The notes under the pieces are model-generated. The model was not told where the DNA came from. It searched no databases and saw only the letters and a program-made list of their open reading frames with translations. Position numbers and translations under genes: made by a program. Of a stretch of DNA of 64,000 bases, positions 29,983 to 40,776 are shown in pieces; position 1 is the first letter of the stretch, and every line of letters begins with the position of its first letter. The stretch is from Isochrysis galbana (Eukaryota > Haptophyta > Isochrysidales > Isochrysidaceae). The stretch lies in contig CM030942.1 of the NCBI GenBank assembly GCA_018136815.1, positions 745,797-809,796 of the forward strand, given 5' to 3'.

Positions 29983-30767
29983 TACTCGCACTTCCATTTA
30001 ACTTCTTAATAGTCTCACCGCACACGCGGCAGTGGACCCTCTACTTTCTACTCACGCAGCAAACCTTTCTACTTTCTACACCCCCTCTCTCCCGGCCCTT
30101 TCCCCCCGCCATCAGGCGACTCCCCCCGTGCACTACTAGGGGGATAAAGGAAAAGGGCTTAGATATGGTCGGTGGCCCGCGCCCCCCCCCGGTGATCCGT
30201 TCCCCCCTTCCTCCTATGCCTACCGGGCTGGCGGCGTCCTCAGTCCCGACTTCTCCTGTAAACAGGTGCGGGACTTACATATTTTCCGGTGAGCGGAGCC
30301 CTCGCTCCGCCCAGCCCCTTGCTCCGCGCTCTCTCTCCCCTCTCCTGCAGGCACGCGCGATGGCGCGCCTGCGACAGGCCTGCAGCTGCCTCTGGAGACC
30401 CCTGGAGGCTCCTGGAGGCCAGCTCAAGGGGCAGAGGAGGCTGGGGCTGGGCCCTGGCCTCCCCTGCCTCTCCCTCGCTGGCGCTCCTGGGCCTCAGGGG
30501 CCCCCACTCTGCACCTGTCTGCCTGTCGAACAGGGAGGGAGGGGGGGTTGGAGCGATGGGCTGGTCACGAGGGGCCAGGATGGGCGAATGGGGCGAGCCT
30601 GTGGGGAAGGGAGTGGGTCAGCATGGCAGTGGCCTCCTGGCAAGCCATCAAGCATGCCAGGAGAGTGGGTGGTTCCTCCCCCATGGCAGGGGAGGAGTGG
30701 AGAGAGGGGGGGGCTCGTGCCCCCCCATGGGCGAACTAAGTATAAATTTAGTACTCGCACTTCCATT
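29983..30767 (-). mobile_element. retroposon with 16-bp target duplication
   Basis: TACTCGCACTTCCATT is found at 29983-29998 and 30752-30767. The 753-bp insert (29999-30751), read on the minus strand, begins with a weak stem, then CGCCCATGGGGGGGCACGAG and C run (a G/C hairpin). It carries GTAAGTCCCGCACCTGTTTA and ends in GTGTGCGGTGAGACTATTAA. It is the fullest copy of the family at 3576-3707, 6765-6960 and 23947-24530. No coding capacity recognised. Confidence 0.88.
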
Positions 30768-31691
30768 ATCATCGATAAAAAAATTATGGGCGAATGTCCC
30801 CCCCGGGCGGCGTCTCCCTCGTGCGTCGTCTCCGGCCGAGAGAATTGGCATATGGCGGAAAGAGAGTGTGATGAATTTTTAAAGTTCTCGTCCATCTTTC
30901 TTATGATCCATTGTAATCGCTTGAGTACTACATCATCAGCCGTGATTCCATTTATAGACATGGTTGAGCACTGTGAGGTGGGTGCCTTTGCTCAAATACT
31001 ATAAGATTGTTTTTGTACCGGGAGCGGCGCATCGCGTATTTGGAAACGAGGGGTACCAAATGAAGGCAAACGACCTGAGTATACGACCTTCGCAGCCGTG
31101 CCGGTACGTACTACGTACGTGTGTGTGCGCGCGCGATCACCGTTACCGCTTTAGAGAATATGCATTGTTTTCGATCAGCATAAAGGTGGCACGAGGCATG
31201 AGGTAAATTCGCGAGCCGCAGGCTTTAGTATGATCGAAAATCTTACGCTGTGTGGAAGCATACAATACCATTTAGCGGGAATAGATAGGATAGAAGCTCA
31301 TTCGACAGCAGTCAAAGCACCCCCTAGAGGCCATATTTGTGCCGGAAGACGATGTCGTAGGAAGTATATAGTGTGAGAGATAGCCGAAGGTGGCCGAATT
31401 TCGTGGAAGTGCCGGTGCTCCTGCCTAGCACACCATCATTTAATCAGTGCCGAAAGTAGATATCGTCGATAAGTCCAATGAATGGCCACCGAAAGTACGA
31501 TACGGTGACATGCGCTTGGCCCAATGGCTGCCTGCACCCAGACAGCACCACACGAATTTGTTGTTGCGCGGGTGCACCCATGACACCGCGTGCCAGAACA
31601 ATGGTGAGGCTCGAACCAGTATTCTTCATTCTCGCTTCAACGAATAAGGCGGTGCCGTAATTGATTTCAGTGTCCAAGATAAGCGATTGCC
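30768..31691. other. no supported gene; 3' flank of MFS gene
   Basis: Unique-looking sequence with no motif-bearing frame. TACGTACTACGTACG at 31105-31119 is a small palindromic word. Confidence 0.3.
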
Positions 31692-33304
31692 TCATGCCAA
31701 ATTGCCCATGGCGCGCATTTGCACCATAAAGCTGGCGATGGCAACGAGGGAAGCCCAGCCAAACGGCGCGCCGGGCAGCCGGATACCAAATGGTGCTCGG
31801 TTTGACGTGAAAAGAGCGAAAGCAGCAGGTGTTGTCGAGGACGATAATACCTTTGCTAGGGTCTTGAGGGCCTCCACCGCGCCGAGTGCGGCGCCCTTCT
31901 GATCTTCAGGAACGAGGGAAATCAAATAGACAAGCATTGTTGGCAAACAGACGCAGCCGACTGAGACCACGCATATGGCAGCGATGAAGAGGGCTGGTGT
32001 GGGCGCCAAGCACAACCCAGCCATGCCAGCGGCTAACACGGGTAGGCCGAACGAAATGGAGCCTTGGACTCCGAGGCGAGGAATGAGAAGCTGAGGAACT
32101 GCTGCGAGGAGGATGCCAACCAACACAAGGATGGGCGCCGCTTGCTGCTGGCCCCATCCGAATTGTAGTTGCGTGGAAAGAAGGAATCCATCGTCAAGCG
32201 ATGACTGCACGATGATAGCAAGAACGTATGCTACCGCGAGCGTCTGAAGCGTCGGAGTTGCAAGAGTACGGAGAGCCGCCCATGGAGGATCAAGCTGGAC
32301 TTTTTTCTTCGTCTGCGGCATCTCATGACCCGTCTTACGTTTCAGCACCCTACACAGTCGAGAGCGCTTGCGTGCGACCTTGACGGGTGCACTAGGAAGC
32401 TTTGATTCAGGGATGAGAAGGATGACTAGGATGTTTAATAGCTGTGAGACAGCTGCTACAAATACCGGAATGCGGTAGGAATTCGTCCGGGAAGAGATAA
32501 AGACGGACAGAGGGAAGCCAACCAAGAATGCTCCGGTCAAAGATGCGCCTTGTAAGAGCGCGAGATTTTTCGCTCGCGACCCTTCATCGGGAGAAAGATC
32601 AGAGACGTACGCCTAAAGCAAAGGTGACCAAAAGGCATTTTGGTGAACGGGGCCGTGGCCTCTCTTCTACAGGAGCGTCAGGCACCGCGCGGTGTGCAAT
32701 ACAACAGCACAGTCCGCACTTAAGTGTGATGGTGCAGACCCACCTGGCAGATATTCGGCATGCAGCTTGAGAGTCCATCAATACATCCTGCTAACAAGAG
32801 CTGCTGTGGCAATCTCCTGTTGCATGTACCAACCATAAGAAACCCAACCGCCAGGCCAGCTGCCGAATAGGCCATCAATGGCCGACGTCCAACACGATCT
32901 GAAAGCGCTCCGCACCAGCCGACGGTAAGGAATGTGAATAAATAGTCGCAGGCTTTCTTGTATCCGTAGAGCAAGGCGGACATTGGTGTGGGGACAGCGG
33001 AGCCATCCTCGGAGAAAAGCTGGTGGAAAATGTACTGTTGTTGTAACGCCGAGACAGCGACGCCGAAGTTGTAAAGCCACGCCACCAGGACACCTTGATA
33101 CAAGCGTGCTTGACGGCGCGGCTCCATGGCTGACGCGCCACGTGCTCCACCTTGCCGGTTGGAGCCCAGGAGGACAGGAGCCTTAGGGTGGATACGCGCG
33201 GTGGGCGATGGGATAAGCTCGAGATTCGTTGCGACTTCAGATGATTGAGCTGTGCTCACGATCGTAGCGAGCATTAGCGGCGTGAGTGTCCATCGCGCAC
33301 GCAT
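31692..33304 (-). CDS. major facilitator superfamily transporter (DHA1/TetA-like), two exons
   Basis: Exons 32744-33304 and 31692-32612 with a 131-bp GT-AG intron give 493 residues. The MFS signature between helices 2 and 3 is clear (GALSDRVGRRPLM). Further hydrophobic helices follow: LAVGFLMVGTC, TGAFLVGFPLSVFI, PVFVAAVSQLLNILVILLIP and others, with a basic cytosolic loop in the middle (KVARKRSRLCRVLKRK). The layout is closest to the H+-antiporter DHA1 group and the HIAT1/TetA-like eukaryotic members. The substrate is unknown. The N-terminal 60 residues contain a possible signal sequence. The gene is divergent from the SNF2 gene, sharing a ~300-bp upstream region. Confidence 0.8.
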
Positions 33305-33611
33305 CCCACCAAGGGGAGCTGAGCCACCGCGACGCCGACGCGCGTATCCCCTACGGCCAAGGAAGCAGAGGGGGGAACGGGGGGAAGGGGAGAGAGCGGG
33401 GAGGTAATCAAAGAAGCCGGAAAGCCTTGGGAGTGGTGAACCCAGATCAAGCCTCGCTCTCTCGCTCCTCGCCTACTCATAAAAGATTTTGGCGCGCTTT
33501 CCTCGACGCAGATTGCTCGAGAGAAGTGGGGCGGGGAGCCGCAGTCTGCGGACGTGCTCACCATCTCAACGCTTTCCCACTAGCCGAGGGTACGGTGTAT
33601 GAGGAGATAGG
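33305..33611. promoter_or_regulatory. shared upstream region of MFS and SNF2 genes
   Basis: The two start codons face away from each other across 307 bp. No TATA box or recognisable element is evident; a purine-rich patch lies at 33361-33400. A bidirectional promoter is inferred from geometry alone. Confidence 0.4.
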
Positions 33612-36600
33612 ATGTTTGGTCTCTCACAGAAATCGATCAGCTCTGTGTTCACGTGGATGACTGCCGAGCAGACCTCAGCTGACCATGTCTCTCCTGCGAC
33701 GAGACATTTCGCGCAACCATGCGGAGAAGCGCAGACCCCCGCCACCAAGTCTGAGGGGGAACTTCTGCGACTGATGCAGCCGGGACGCAAGCAACTTCGC
33801 CCTGCGCAAGCAGTGATCGTGAGCTCAACATCAAGCCGCCCACAGGCGTCACAGATAGCTGACTTAACCGTGGGTCGTCTCTCTGTTGTGCCTGCTTCCC
33901 ATGGTTGCTCATCGCACAAGATCGTCACATCAATGGCAGGGAACAAGGGAGGTGACGTAGCGTCAATGTCTCGTGGATCCGCGCAGATCGTCCGCCCCCC
34001 CACAGACAACGCAAATGTGCAGACCGGGAGGGCATTCTGTGTTGACGACGATTTAGCTGACTTGTGCGACACGGCTTTTCTTGAGGATTTAGGACGCTTA
34101 GAAGCAGATGCCCTAGTGAAGCGCCAACGGCAGCAGACTACGAGTGAAGCCAAGACACTCTCAACAGCCCCGTGGAGCAGTCAGAAGCATGGATGCTCAC
34201 CGAACATGCCTAGAAAGGAGGGGCTCCATTTGCCACAGCCCTGTGGAATAGTCTCAACGCCGCCACCTTGCGAGGGTACTACTTGTCATCAGGCGCAAAA
34301 AGGCGCAGGGTGGGGGTTGAAGGTTATTCACATCGAAGAGAAAAAATTTTTGAATCCGAATCAAAAAACCCCGCCGACAAGGCGAAACCCATCTCTCGAT
34401 ATGTTGGTAGAGACGGAGATGGCGCCGCCCGACGAGGTTGATAGCAAGTTTACCCTTACTGAGTTGCTCAAGGCACCAATTGCTTCTATTCCGGTGCTCC
34501 CAAGTGTAGGCGAAATGGGTGCCTGCGCCTACGGTGGTGCCGAGGTCTTCACCAGCTCTTCTACGTCTTGTGGTTGTGATCATAGAGCAACTACTGCTGG
34601 TGTCGGTCATGAAATTCAAGCTTTCAATCGCCCTCACCAACAACAGTTCAGCCCTCGAACCATAAATCGGCCCACACCATCAGGCTACAACATATATTCC
34701 CATCCCTCTCCAACTCCGGCAGCACAGAGCAGCATCCATCTCGGGCACCCACAGCCATACACAGAAGAGATCGCTCATCGCACACCACGGCCGTGTCTAG
34801 TTGATCCGTGGCTTGCAACCCTTCTTCGCCCTCATCAGCTCGAAGGTGTGGCTTTTTTGCTCAAGGCTCTTGTAGACGGCAACCGCGCACATCCGCTTGA
34901 GAGTGATGTATGCTTCGGCGCAATCCTAGCCGACCATATGGGACTAGGCAAGACGCTCACGTCGTTGGCCACTCTGTACGCGATGATACAGGCAGGCATC
35001 GTCGGAGGAAGCACTGGGAACAAGGCGCTCTTAGTCGCCCCCCCTAGCTTATTGGGCCAATGGTCGCTTGAGATCAAAAAGTATTTTGGCAACAGAATGC
35101 CGCACCTCATCGCCAGCAATGGACTGCATGGACGGAAGGGCATCCATGCTCTACACGAGTTTAAGTCGAGTAGGTTTTTTTTCTTGCTTCTGTCGTATGA
35201 CTTGGCAATCCGGGAGGAGGCGATGAAACTTCTCGCTGCTCTCCCTCTCGAACTTCTTGTGTGCGACGAGGCACAGCGCCTGAAGAATCCGCGAGCAAGA
35301 GCGTACATGGCTCTCGATAGCTTGCCTTGCAAGCGACGGCTAGTTCTGACGGGCACGCCACTCCAGAACCACTTGTGGGAGTTCCACGCCCTCCTGACCT
35401 TCGTTGGGGCGGGCCCATTCATCGGAAACAAGCAAAAATTCTCTAGCTCATACGTCAAGCCAATTGAACGGGCCCAAACCGAGGAAGCTGGGAGGGCGGA
35501 TAAAGAAGTGGCCGACCGACGCCTGGCTGAATTGCGCCAGCGCCTTGCACCAATCATGCTCAGAAGGGGTGCAGAGATTAACAAGGATTGCTTGCCCCCA
35601 CTCGTGCAATTAGTGATTTGCTGCAATCTCACAAGGCTCCAGGCGGATCTCTACAATTTCTTCATTTCTTCGCGGGCCGAGCTCAATTTGAAAACTGTGC
35701 CATCGGGCCGAGAAGGATCGGACGCCGCACTTGCGATCATCAAGCTGTTGCAGAAGACGTGCGCACACCCCTTCAGCGTTTACTTCGAGCACAACGACCT
35801 AGTCTTCAAACAGAAACAGAAGATCGAAAGCCCTCCTCCACCCTCAATGACAACGACCTTCGATGCAGGGAGGTGTGATCACGACAGCAACGATCACAAT
35901 CACGGACATGGGATGCCAACCATTGCAGACCTGGAGCAGTCTGCAAAAGGTGTCGCGTGGCCGCAAGGATTCGATCCACGGAACTTGACGAACCTATGGC
36001 AATGGTCTGGGAAGATGCTAGTTCTCCGCGAGATCCTGCGCTCGTGCCGTGATCACGGCGAGAAGGTTGTTGTGGCCTCTGCTTTCACGACCCTTCTCGA
36101 CTTTCTCGAGGAAATGTGCAGACAGATGGGCTGGAGGATAGCTAGACTAGACGGCAAGGTGCTGCCGTCCCATCGAAGTGAGATCGTCGAAGATTTCAAC
36201 CGTCCGACTAGCATGGTTTTCGTATTCCTGTTGTCTACCATGGCGGGGGGCTCAGGGCTGAATCTTGTAGGAGCGTCTCGGCTTGTCCTCATGGAGCCTA
36301 GCTGGAACCCGGCAACCGATAAGCAGGTTTGCGGTAGAGTATGGAGACCAGGACAAGCAGCAGAGATAGTACACACCTATCGTCTGCTATCCGCCTGCAC
36401 ACTCGAGGAGCGCATCTACTCTCGCCAGTTGAAAAAGCTTGAAGTAGAGCGTGGTATGCTCGACCCAAACAACGACGGTTGCTCGGAGGCATCGCAGCAA
36501 AAAGCCATCGGAGACGGCAATTACATCAATGAGCTATTTGAACCGTCAAGCTCGACCTGGAGCGACGTCTTCGAACAAATGGGCGATACTCAAACTAAGA

Positions 36601-36692
36601 CCGTAGAACACCTGACAAGCGCTAGGCTTGAGGGAGTTGTCAACCTTGATGGCGGCCGATGGCTCTCACACATTCATGAGATCCGCGAATAG
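33612..36692 (+). CDS. SNF2-family DNA-dependent ATPase (RAD54/ERCC6-like)
   Basis: One exon, 1026 residues. The first ~400 residues are low in structure. The helicase core starts near 405 (LRPHQLEGVAFLLKAL). Walker A is DHMGLGKT near 443. Motif Ia is ALLVAPPSLLGQW. Walker B is VCDEAQRLKN near 552, i.e. DEAQ rather than DEGH/DEAH. Motif III is VLTGTPLQNHLWEF near 580. The second RecA lobe has VVVASAFTTLLDFLEEM near 818, GGSGLNLVGASRLVLMEPSWNP and the arginine motif QVCGRVWRPGQ near 905. The order and SWNPA(T)D..(C)GR.WR.GQ fit the RAD54/ERCC6 group of chromatin translocases. It probably acts in recombination, repair or transcription-coupled remodelling. It lacks recognisable Tudor or chromo domains. 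Confidence 0.88.
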   Translation: MFGLSQKSISSVFTWMTAEQTSADHVSPATRHFAQPCGEAQTPATKSEGELLRLMQPGRKQLRPAQAVIVSSTSSRPQASQIADLTVGRLSVVPASHGCSSHKIVTSMAGNKGGDVASMSRGSAQIVRPPTDNANVQTGRAFCVDDDLADLCDTAFLEDLGRLEADALVKRQRQQTTSEAKTLSTAPWSSQKHGCSPNMPRKEGLHLPQPCGIVSTPPPCEGTTCHQAQKGAGWGLKVIHIEEKKFLNPNQKTPPTRRNPSLDMLVETEMAPPDEVDSKFTLTELLKAPIASIPVLPSVGEMGACAYGGAEVFTSSSTSCGCDHRATTAGVGHEIQAFNRPHQQQFSPRTINRPTPSGYNIYSHPSPTPAAQSSIHLGHPQPYTEEIAHRTPRPCLVDPWLATLLRPHQLEGVAFLLKALVDGNRAHPLESDVCFGAILADHMGLGKTLTSLATLYAMIQAGIVGGSTGNKALLVAPPSLLGQWSLEIKKYFGNRMPHLIASNGLHGRKGIHALHEFKSSRFFFLLLSYDLAIREEAMKLLAALPLELLVCDEAQRLKNPRARAYMALDSLPCKRRLVLTGTPLQNHLWEFHALLTFVGAGPFIGNKQKFSSSYVKPIERAQTEEAGRADKEVADRRLAELRQRLAPIMLRRGAEINKDCLPPLVQLVICCNLTRLQADLYNFFISSRAELNLKTVPSGREGSDAALAIIKLLQKTCAHPFSVYFEHNDLVFKQKQKIESPPPPSMTTTFDAGRCDHDSNDHNHGHGMPTIADLEQSAKGVAWPQGFDPRNLTNLWQWSGKMLVLREILRSCRDHGEKVVVASAFTTLLDFLEEMCRQMGWRIARLDGKVLPSHRSEIVEDFNRPTSMVFVFLLSTMAGGSGLNLVGASRLVLMEPSWNPATDKQVCGRVWRPGQAAEIVHTYRLLSACTLEERIYSRQLKKLEVERGMLDPNNDGCSEASQQKAIGDGNYINELFEPSSSTWSDVFEQMGDTQTKTVEHLTSARLEGVVNLDGGRWLSHIHEIRE

Positions 36693-36936
36693 GTAGAAGA
36701 TTCCGCACTGCCAGCCGCAAATCTGGCCTCCAGTAGCAATGGGTATGAGCTACACCGAGCTCATGTGCAGGCCGCGTTCAAAGAGAAGTCGGCGATTGCA
36801 CGACTCTTAAAGTCTGCTTCCCAGATTTCATGTGCACGGAGAGTCTCAAAGAGATTCCCTATGTACGCCCCATTCCGGGTATTGCCGTGCTTGCATGATG
36901 ACCGCTTTGCTAATCGACGAGGGTATTCTCGAGAGT

Positions 36937-37398
36937 TCATGATAGGGGTCGACATGCATACTTGTCGCTCGGCAGCTCGGCAGCCCCCCTGTTGAGCTTG
37001 ACGAATACCTCGCCATCTTCCTCGTAGGCTAGGTGGCACCGCTGCCGGACGCCAGCTGAACGCCACCCTACAGGGACGAGCTTGCCATCTGGACTCATCT
37101 CTGTGGCTCGATATAATTTCTCCCCATGGTCCAGAGTGATTTTGTACGAATGCCATGGACAGACTATGCAGCTTTGGCCATTCACCTCTTCTAGTGGGCC
37201 GTGGCCAAGGGGACCGCCAGCGTGGTAGCACACTGAGTCGACGCATCTGAGCTGGCCGCGGGGGTCTCGAAGCACGGTGACCCGGCGCCCAGCAGGGCAA
37301 ACATGGATTCTCGCTCCCGGTCTCTCAAGAGCGGCCGCATGAGCGACGTGAATCGGCTCACTGTGCGCATTCGTCTCGCCGTCGCGTTCAGCAGCCAT
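36937..37398 (-). CDS. Rieske-type [2Fe-2S] protein (RFESD-like)
   Basis: 153 residues from ATG 37398. The Rieske cluster motif is CYHAGGPLGHG, then CPWHSYKI 17 residues on, supplying two Cys and two His ligands. Upstream, RVTVLRDPRGQLRCVDSVC is the usual beta-sheet lead-in of bacterial-type/NirD-like Rieske ferredoxins. There is no transmembrane helix, so this is a soluble ferredoxin-like protein similar to animal/algal RFESD rather than the bc1/b6f subunit. The electron-transfer partner is unknown. It is convergent with the SNF2 gene, and the 240 bp between them hold both 3' UTRs. Confidence 0.85.
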   Translation of the reverse strand: MAAERDGETNAHSEPIHVAHAAALERPGARIHVCPAGRRVTVLRDPRGQLRCVDSVCYHAGGPLGHGPLEEVNGQSCIVCPWHSYKITLDHGEKLYRATEMSPDGKLVPVGWRSAGVRQRCHLAYEEDGEVFVKLNRGAAELPSDKYACRPLS

Positions 37399-37674
37399 CC
37401 CGGTGTGCGCGACAGATGCGCACAGAGACGGTGTGTATGAGGAGACTGTGAAATCACACGTGTGTTCGTAGTATCGGATGGCAGATATGCCGTGAGGAAA
37501 TCTTACTAGGAGTAGCTCTGGCTATTATCACACAGCATTCACTTCGAAGGTATCCACTTCTCTAGCAAACAAATGACACAGAGCACGCATAATAGACAGA
37601 TTAACCAAAACAACAAACTTTAACCCACTGACAGTGCACGCTCTTTGCTCTTTGGGGGGTGAGACAAATAAATA
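37399..37674. other. upstream of Rieske gene, no gene seen
   Basis: AT-rich presumed promoter. ACCCACTGACAGTGC at 37623-37637 holds a small inverted repeat. Confidence 0.3.
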
Positions 37675-37860
37675 AAAGATCTGTGAAGATTCAGGGCTAC
37701 ACACCGCACACCTATCGCTAGACCAGTAATTCTACTTTACGCCGGCCAGCGCCCTTCTTTCCCTTCGCTCCGTATCCTCGCCTCCCCCCCCTCATTCCTA
37801 TTTCTTTGGTGTCGGGGGTGCGGCCCTAGTGCCCTAGTGCGCTACCACGGGCCCGGTGTC
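37675..37860 (-). mobile_element. LINE 3' UTR tail
   Basis: The minus strand ends in GTGTGTAGCCCTGAATCTTC then ACAGATC and TTTATTT. The same tail occurs at 13160-13340 and 48947-49110. Only the last ~190 bp are present; the adjacent MITE begins at 37884. Confidence 0.6.
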
Positions 37861-37881
37861 GGATGCGCCGTGTTCTAGTTC

Positions 37882-38361
37882 TAGGGCCAGGCGGAAATAT
37901 TCCGAAAAACTTGCCCAAATATTCCGCGAAGATATCCCATTTATATCCTGGGAGGCCACCCAAATATCCCAAAAATATGCCGACCTGGTGAGTTTTTTTT
38001 TGGCTCGAGCACTCGAGACTCGAGCACGCGTGAGATAGGCCGAAGCTGCGCGCACATGTGCCAAGCAAGCTGCTAGTGGAGCACTAGGGAGGGCAGGGCT
38101 GGGCAAGGCGGAGCCATATTACCTCTAGCAGGCATCGCTCGCGCGCGGGGGGGGGGGGGGGGGGGGCGGGGCACGGGGCACGCGCTCTCTGAATTAAGGG
38201 TTTCTTGTTGTACAGAGAGTTTTGTTTTTACACTCCCTCCATGAGCAGCCCAAATATCCTACTTACATCCTGAAATATCCTGAAATATCCCGAAACATCC
38301 CGCGAGCCGATATCCGCCCAAATATCCCGGGAAATATTCGGAATATTTCCGCCTGGCCCTA
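37882..38361. mobile_element. MITE with TA duplication and AAATATCC-type internal repeats
   Basis: The ends are GGGCCAGGCGGAAATATTCC at 37884 and its exact reverse complement ending at 38359, each next to a TA. Within the first 110 and last 110 bp the words CCAAATATTCC, CCAAATATCC and TGAAATATCC recur at least eight times on both strands. No protein is coded. The middle has a G run (38147-38166). TA target and TIR architecture fit a Tc1/mariner-like or related superfamily; a transposase binding the repeats is inferred. Confidence 0.85.
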
Positions 38362-38371
38362 CCGTGTTCCG

Positions 38372-38870
38372 GGTAGGCCTTTTGGATTTTTGGAACGTAT
38401 TTTTGGATTTTTGGTGCGCCTCCGCTCTTCGGTCTTCGGCGTGTCTCGTGGTATGGCCTGGTCTTGTGCGTGCCCTGTGGGTTTCTCCGAGATACCTCTG
38501 GGGTCACCTTTGAGGTGCGTATAATTGCGTTTAGCAATCCGTCCCCTGGCCTGTTGCAGGGTTGCTTGTAACTTGGTACTCTACTCCCATCTCCCATCTT
38601 CGCGGCCAGTGATAGTAGCTCCGCGCTGGGGATCAGGTTGCCTTTATTGTCTGCCTCGTATAGCGGGCGTATGTCGCTTAGGTCGATCTTCCTTTTGTTT
38701 GGGTTGTCTTCCCAATCCCGCTTGGGCGGTTCTCGACGCGTCTGTCGAGTTGGCGATTGGCGAACATGAACATGAGCGCGCAACATAGTTCATAGTTTCT
38801 TTCTGTGATGCGTATTATAGTATCGATGCCTCCGAGAAGGTGCCCGACACCACCGGCCTGATGGGGTGAG
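38372..38870 (-). mobile_element. LINE fragment, end of RT protein
   Basis: On the minus strand 38600-38790 encodes a diverged LINE C-terminus: ERNYELCCALMFMFANRQ, then NKRKIDLSDIRPLYEADNKG, against MGRQPKKRIDISDLRPVFS at 49254. The frame shifts in the middle. It is followed by 3' UTR-like sequence up to the MITE. Confidence 0.65.
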
Positions 38871-40344
38871 CTTGGCTCGTCTCTTTGGCGCCGAGCGCGG
38901 TCAACCTGCCTTCCCTCGCCATTCCCCCACCCCTCGCCACGCCTCCGCCTCTCCAAGCCTCCGCTTTCCACCCTACTCACCATTCTTCCCATCTTCATCT
39001 TCTCGCCTGCCCGTTGCCTTTGTCCCACATCTTGCTCCCTTCTTTCTCGGTTCTCGGTGCTTGTTGGCTGAGCTCTTGCTAGCCTCAAGATTTTAGGCTT
39101 TCTTTCTCTTGACTTCTTCCTCCTTCCTCCTTGTCGTCCTCATTCTCATCAATCGGTTCGACGAAGATGGTTGTAGACAAGATGGCTTGATGTGTTGTTT
39201 GGTTCTGTGTTCCCGATCCCGACGTGCAGCTGCTTGCGTGTCCGTTCGTTCGCGTTGAGTGGGCTGTTGGGTCTCCCTTGCTTTCTGCCTTGTCCTTGAG
39301 CTTTCTCTCGAGCTTTCTCTCGATCTTGCTCTCGATTGCGCGTTCATTTTCAGCGGCCTTCAGCCTCGGTCCCTTGGTCAATCCTCCTCCCTCGATTGCG
39401 TCATGTTTTGAGCCGTGTTTCTGTTCTTGTTCGTTCTCGATTCGGCTACGGCCACCCTTCATTCTCAGTCCGGCTATGCGCCACCCAGTTCGGCTATTTG
39501 CCTCCAGGTTCCAGGTTCTTGATTCTCGATGATTCTTGTTTCATTCGGCTCTAAATATGATGTATTCAAGGTACTAGGTTGATCGGGGTCGACGTTTGTT
39601 GGTTTCTGTCGATGTTCTCGAGTTCGGGTTCAAGTTCAAGATCAAAGATTTGAGAGAAGACTCGGTTCTTGGTTGATTCTTTGGATTCCTTGACTCCCTT
39701 GTCACGTTGTTTGTTCGGATTGTGAGCTACCGTGCGTTCGGAGTGTGTTCGTGTGCCCGTAACGTTCTCATAAGGGATGTGCGCCCCGAGTGAGACTTGT
39801 CTTCAAACCAACAATGTGTTCTTCGTGTTGGTTTAACCCACTGAGTGCGCACACTCTTTGGGGTGAAAGGCAAAAGAGGGCCTCGTTCACTTGTGTTTGT
39901 TTGTGCATGTCAGACTTGCGTGTGCCTCATGGGGACGCCTGTGAGTGTGCTGTACAAGTTTGACTCGCGCGGACGCTCGACATTTAGTCGGGGGGTGTCG
40001 GATCCAGAGTATTTCCACAATACTCTAGACGGATCCGATGGCTTGTGTGTCTTTTAACTTTAGGATGGGCATTGTGTTCTTGAGAAGTGATCGCCGTTTA
40101 CTTCGAGACTCTTCGTTGTGGCTTCGTTTCGGTTGGCTGCATTCTTCTCCGGACTCGTTTCTTTGATTGTGGCGACTGTTTACGTGAGTTTTCGGAGTGT
40201 CTCTTTGTTGACTGGGCGGTTTTGTGAGTGATGTGTGATCGTGGCTTGTGTCGCCATGTAGCGCGCGCGCTCCCTCTCTCTTTCTCAAGACTGTGCTCTA
40301 TGCCCCTTGAGACTTGCCCCATGAACAAGCATTCGCTTGTTTCG
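38871..40344. other. no supported gene
   Basis: Pyrimidine-rich on the plus strand to about 39700, with repeated short words (TTCTCGATT, GGTTCTTG), and no coding frame with a motif. It could be decayed retroelement sequence, since LINE pieces lie on both sides. Confidence 0.35.
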
Positions 40345-40490
40345 ACAGCCTTGGCACTCGCCTAGGTGCGTCGAGGCTTCGTCCGCCTCTCCACAGATGC
40401 GGCATGTGCTGTCTCTACCGGGAAAACGGTTGTATGTACCCACCCGTCTGTGCGCAATGTGTTTATAGTGTAGGTGCCCCCCATGGGGGT
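40345..40490 (-). mobile_element. 130-bp LINE fragment, nearly identical to 49732-49861
   Basis: 40351-40481 differs from 49732-49861 by about one base and encodes LHYKHIAHRRVGTYNRFPG and CRICGEADEASTHLGE. The last includes the zinc-knuckle-like CxxC. Such high identity implies a recent transposition or gene conversion. Confidence 0.8.
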
Positions 40491-40776
40491 TCTGCTGCAG
40501 ATGGTGCGCACGGCTCACCCGGGGAGCCCGGGACGGGCTCATCGGGGGAACGGGGAGGGCAAATGACGGGCATGTGAAATGGACGGGGAAGTGGCACGGA
40601 ACGCAAATCGGAGTGACGGGGGACGTAGGGAAGGGCGCGGCGAGCAGATACCGCTTGATTGAGACTCGTAGGGACTCGTAGACTCGAAAGGATGACTCGG
40701 AAGACTCAGGGCTTGGGGTACTCAGGGGGGCTGCAGGTCACCAACAAGCACTACAACCAGATACCACGTTCACATC

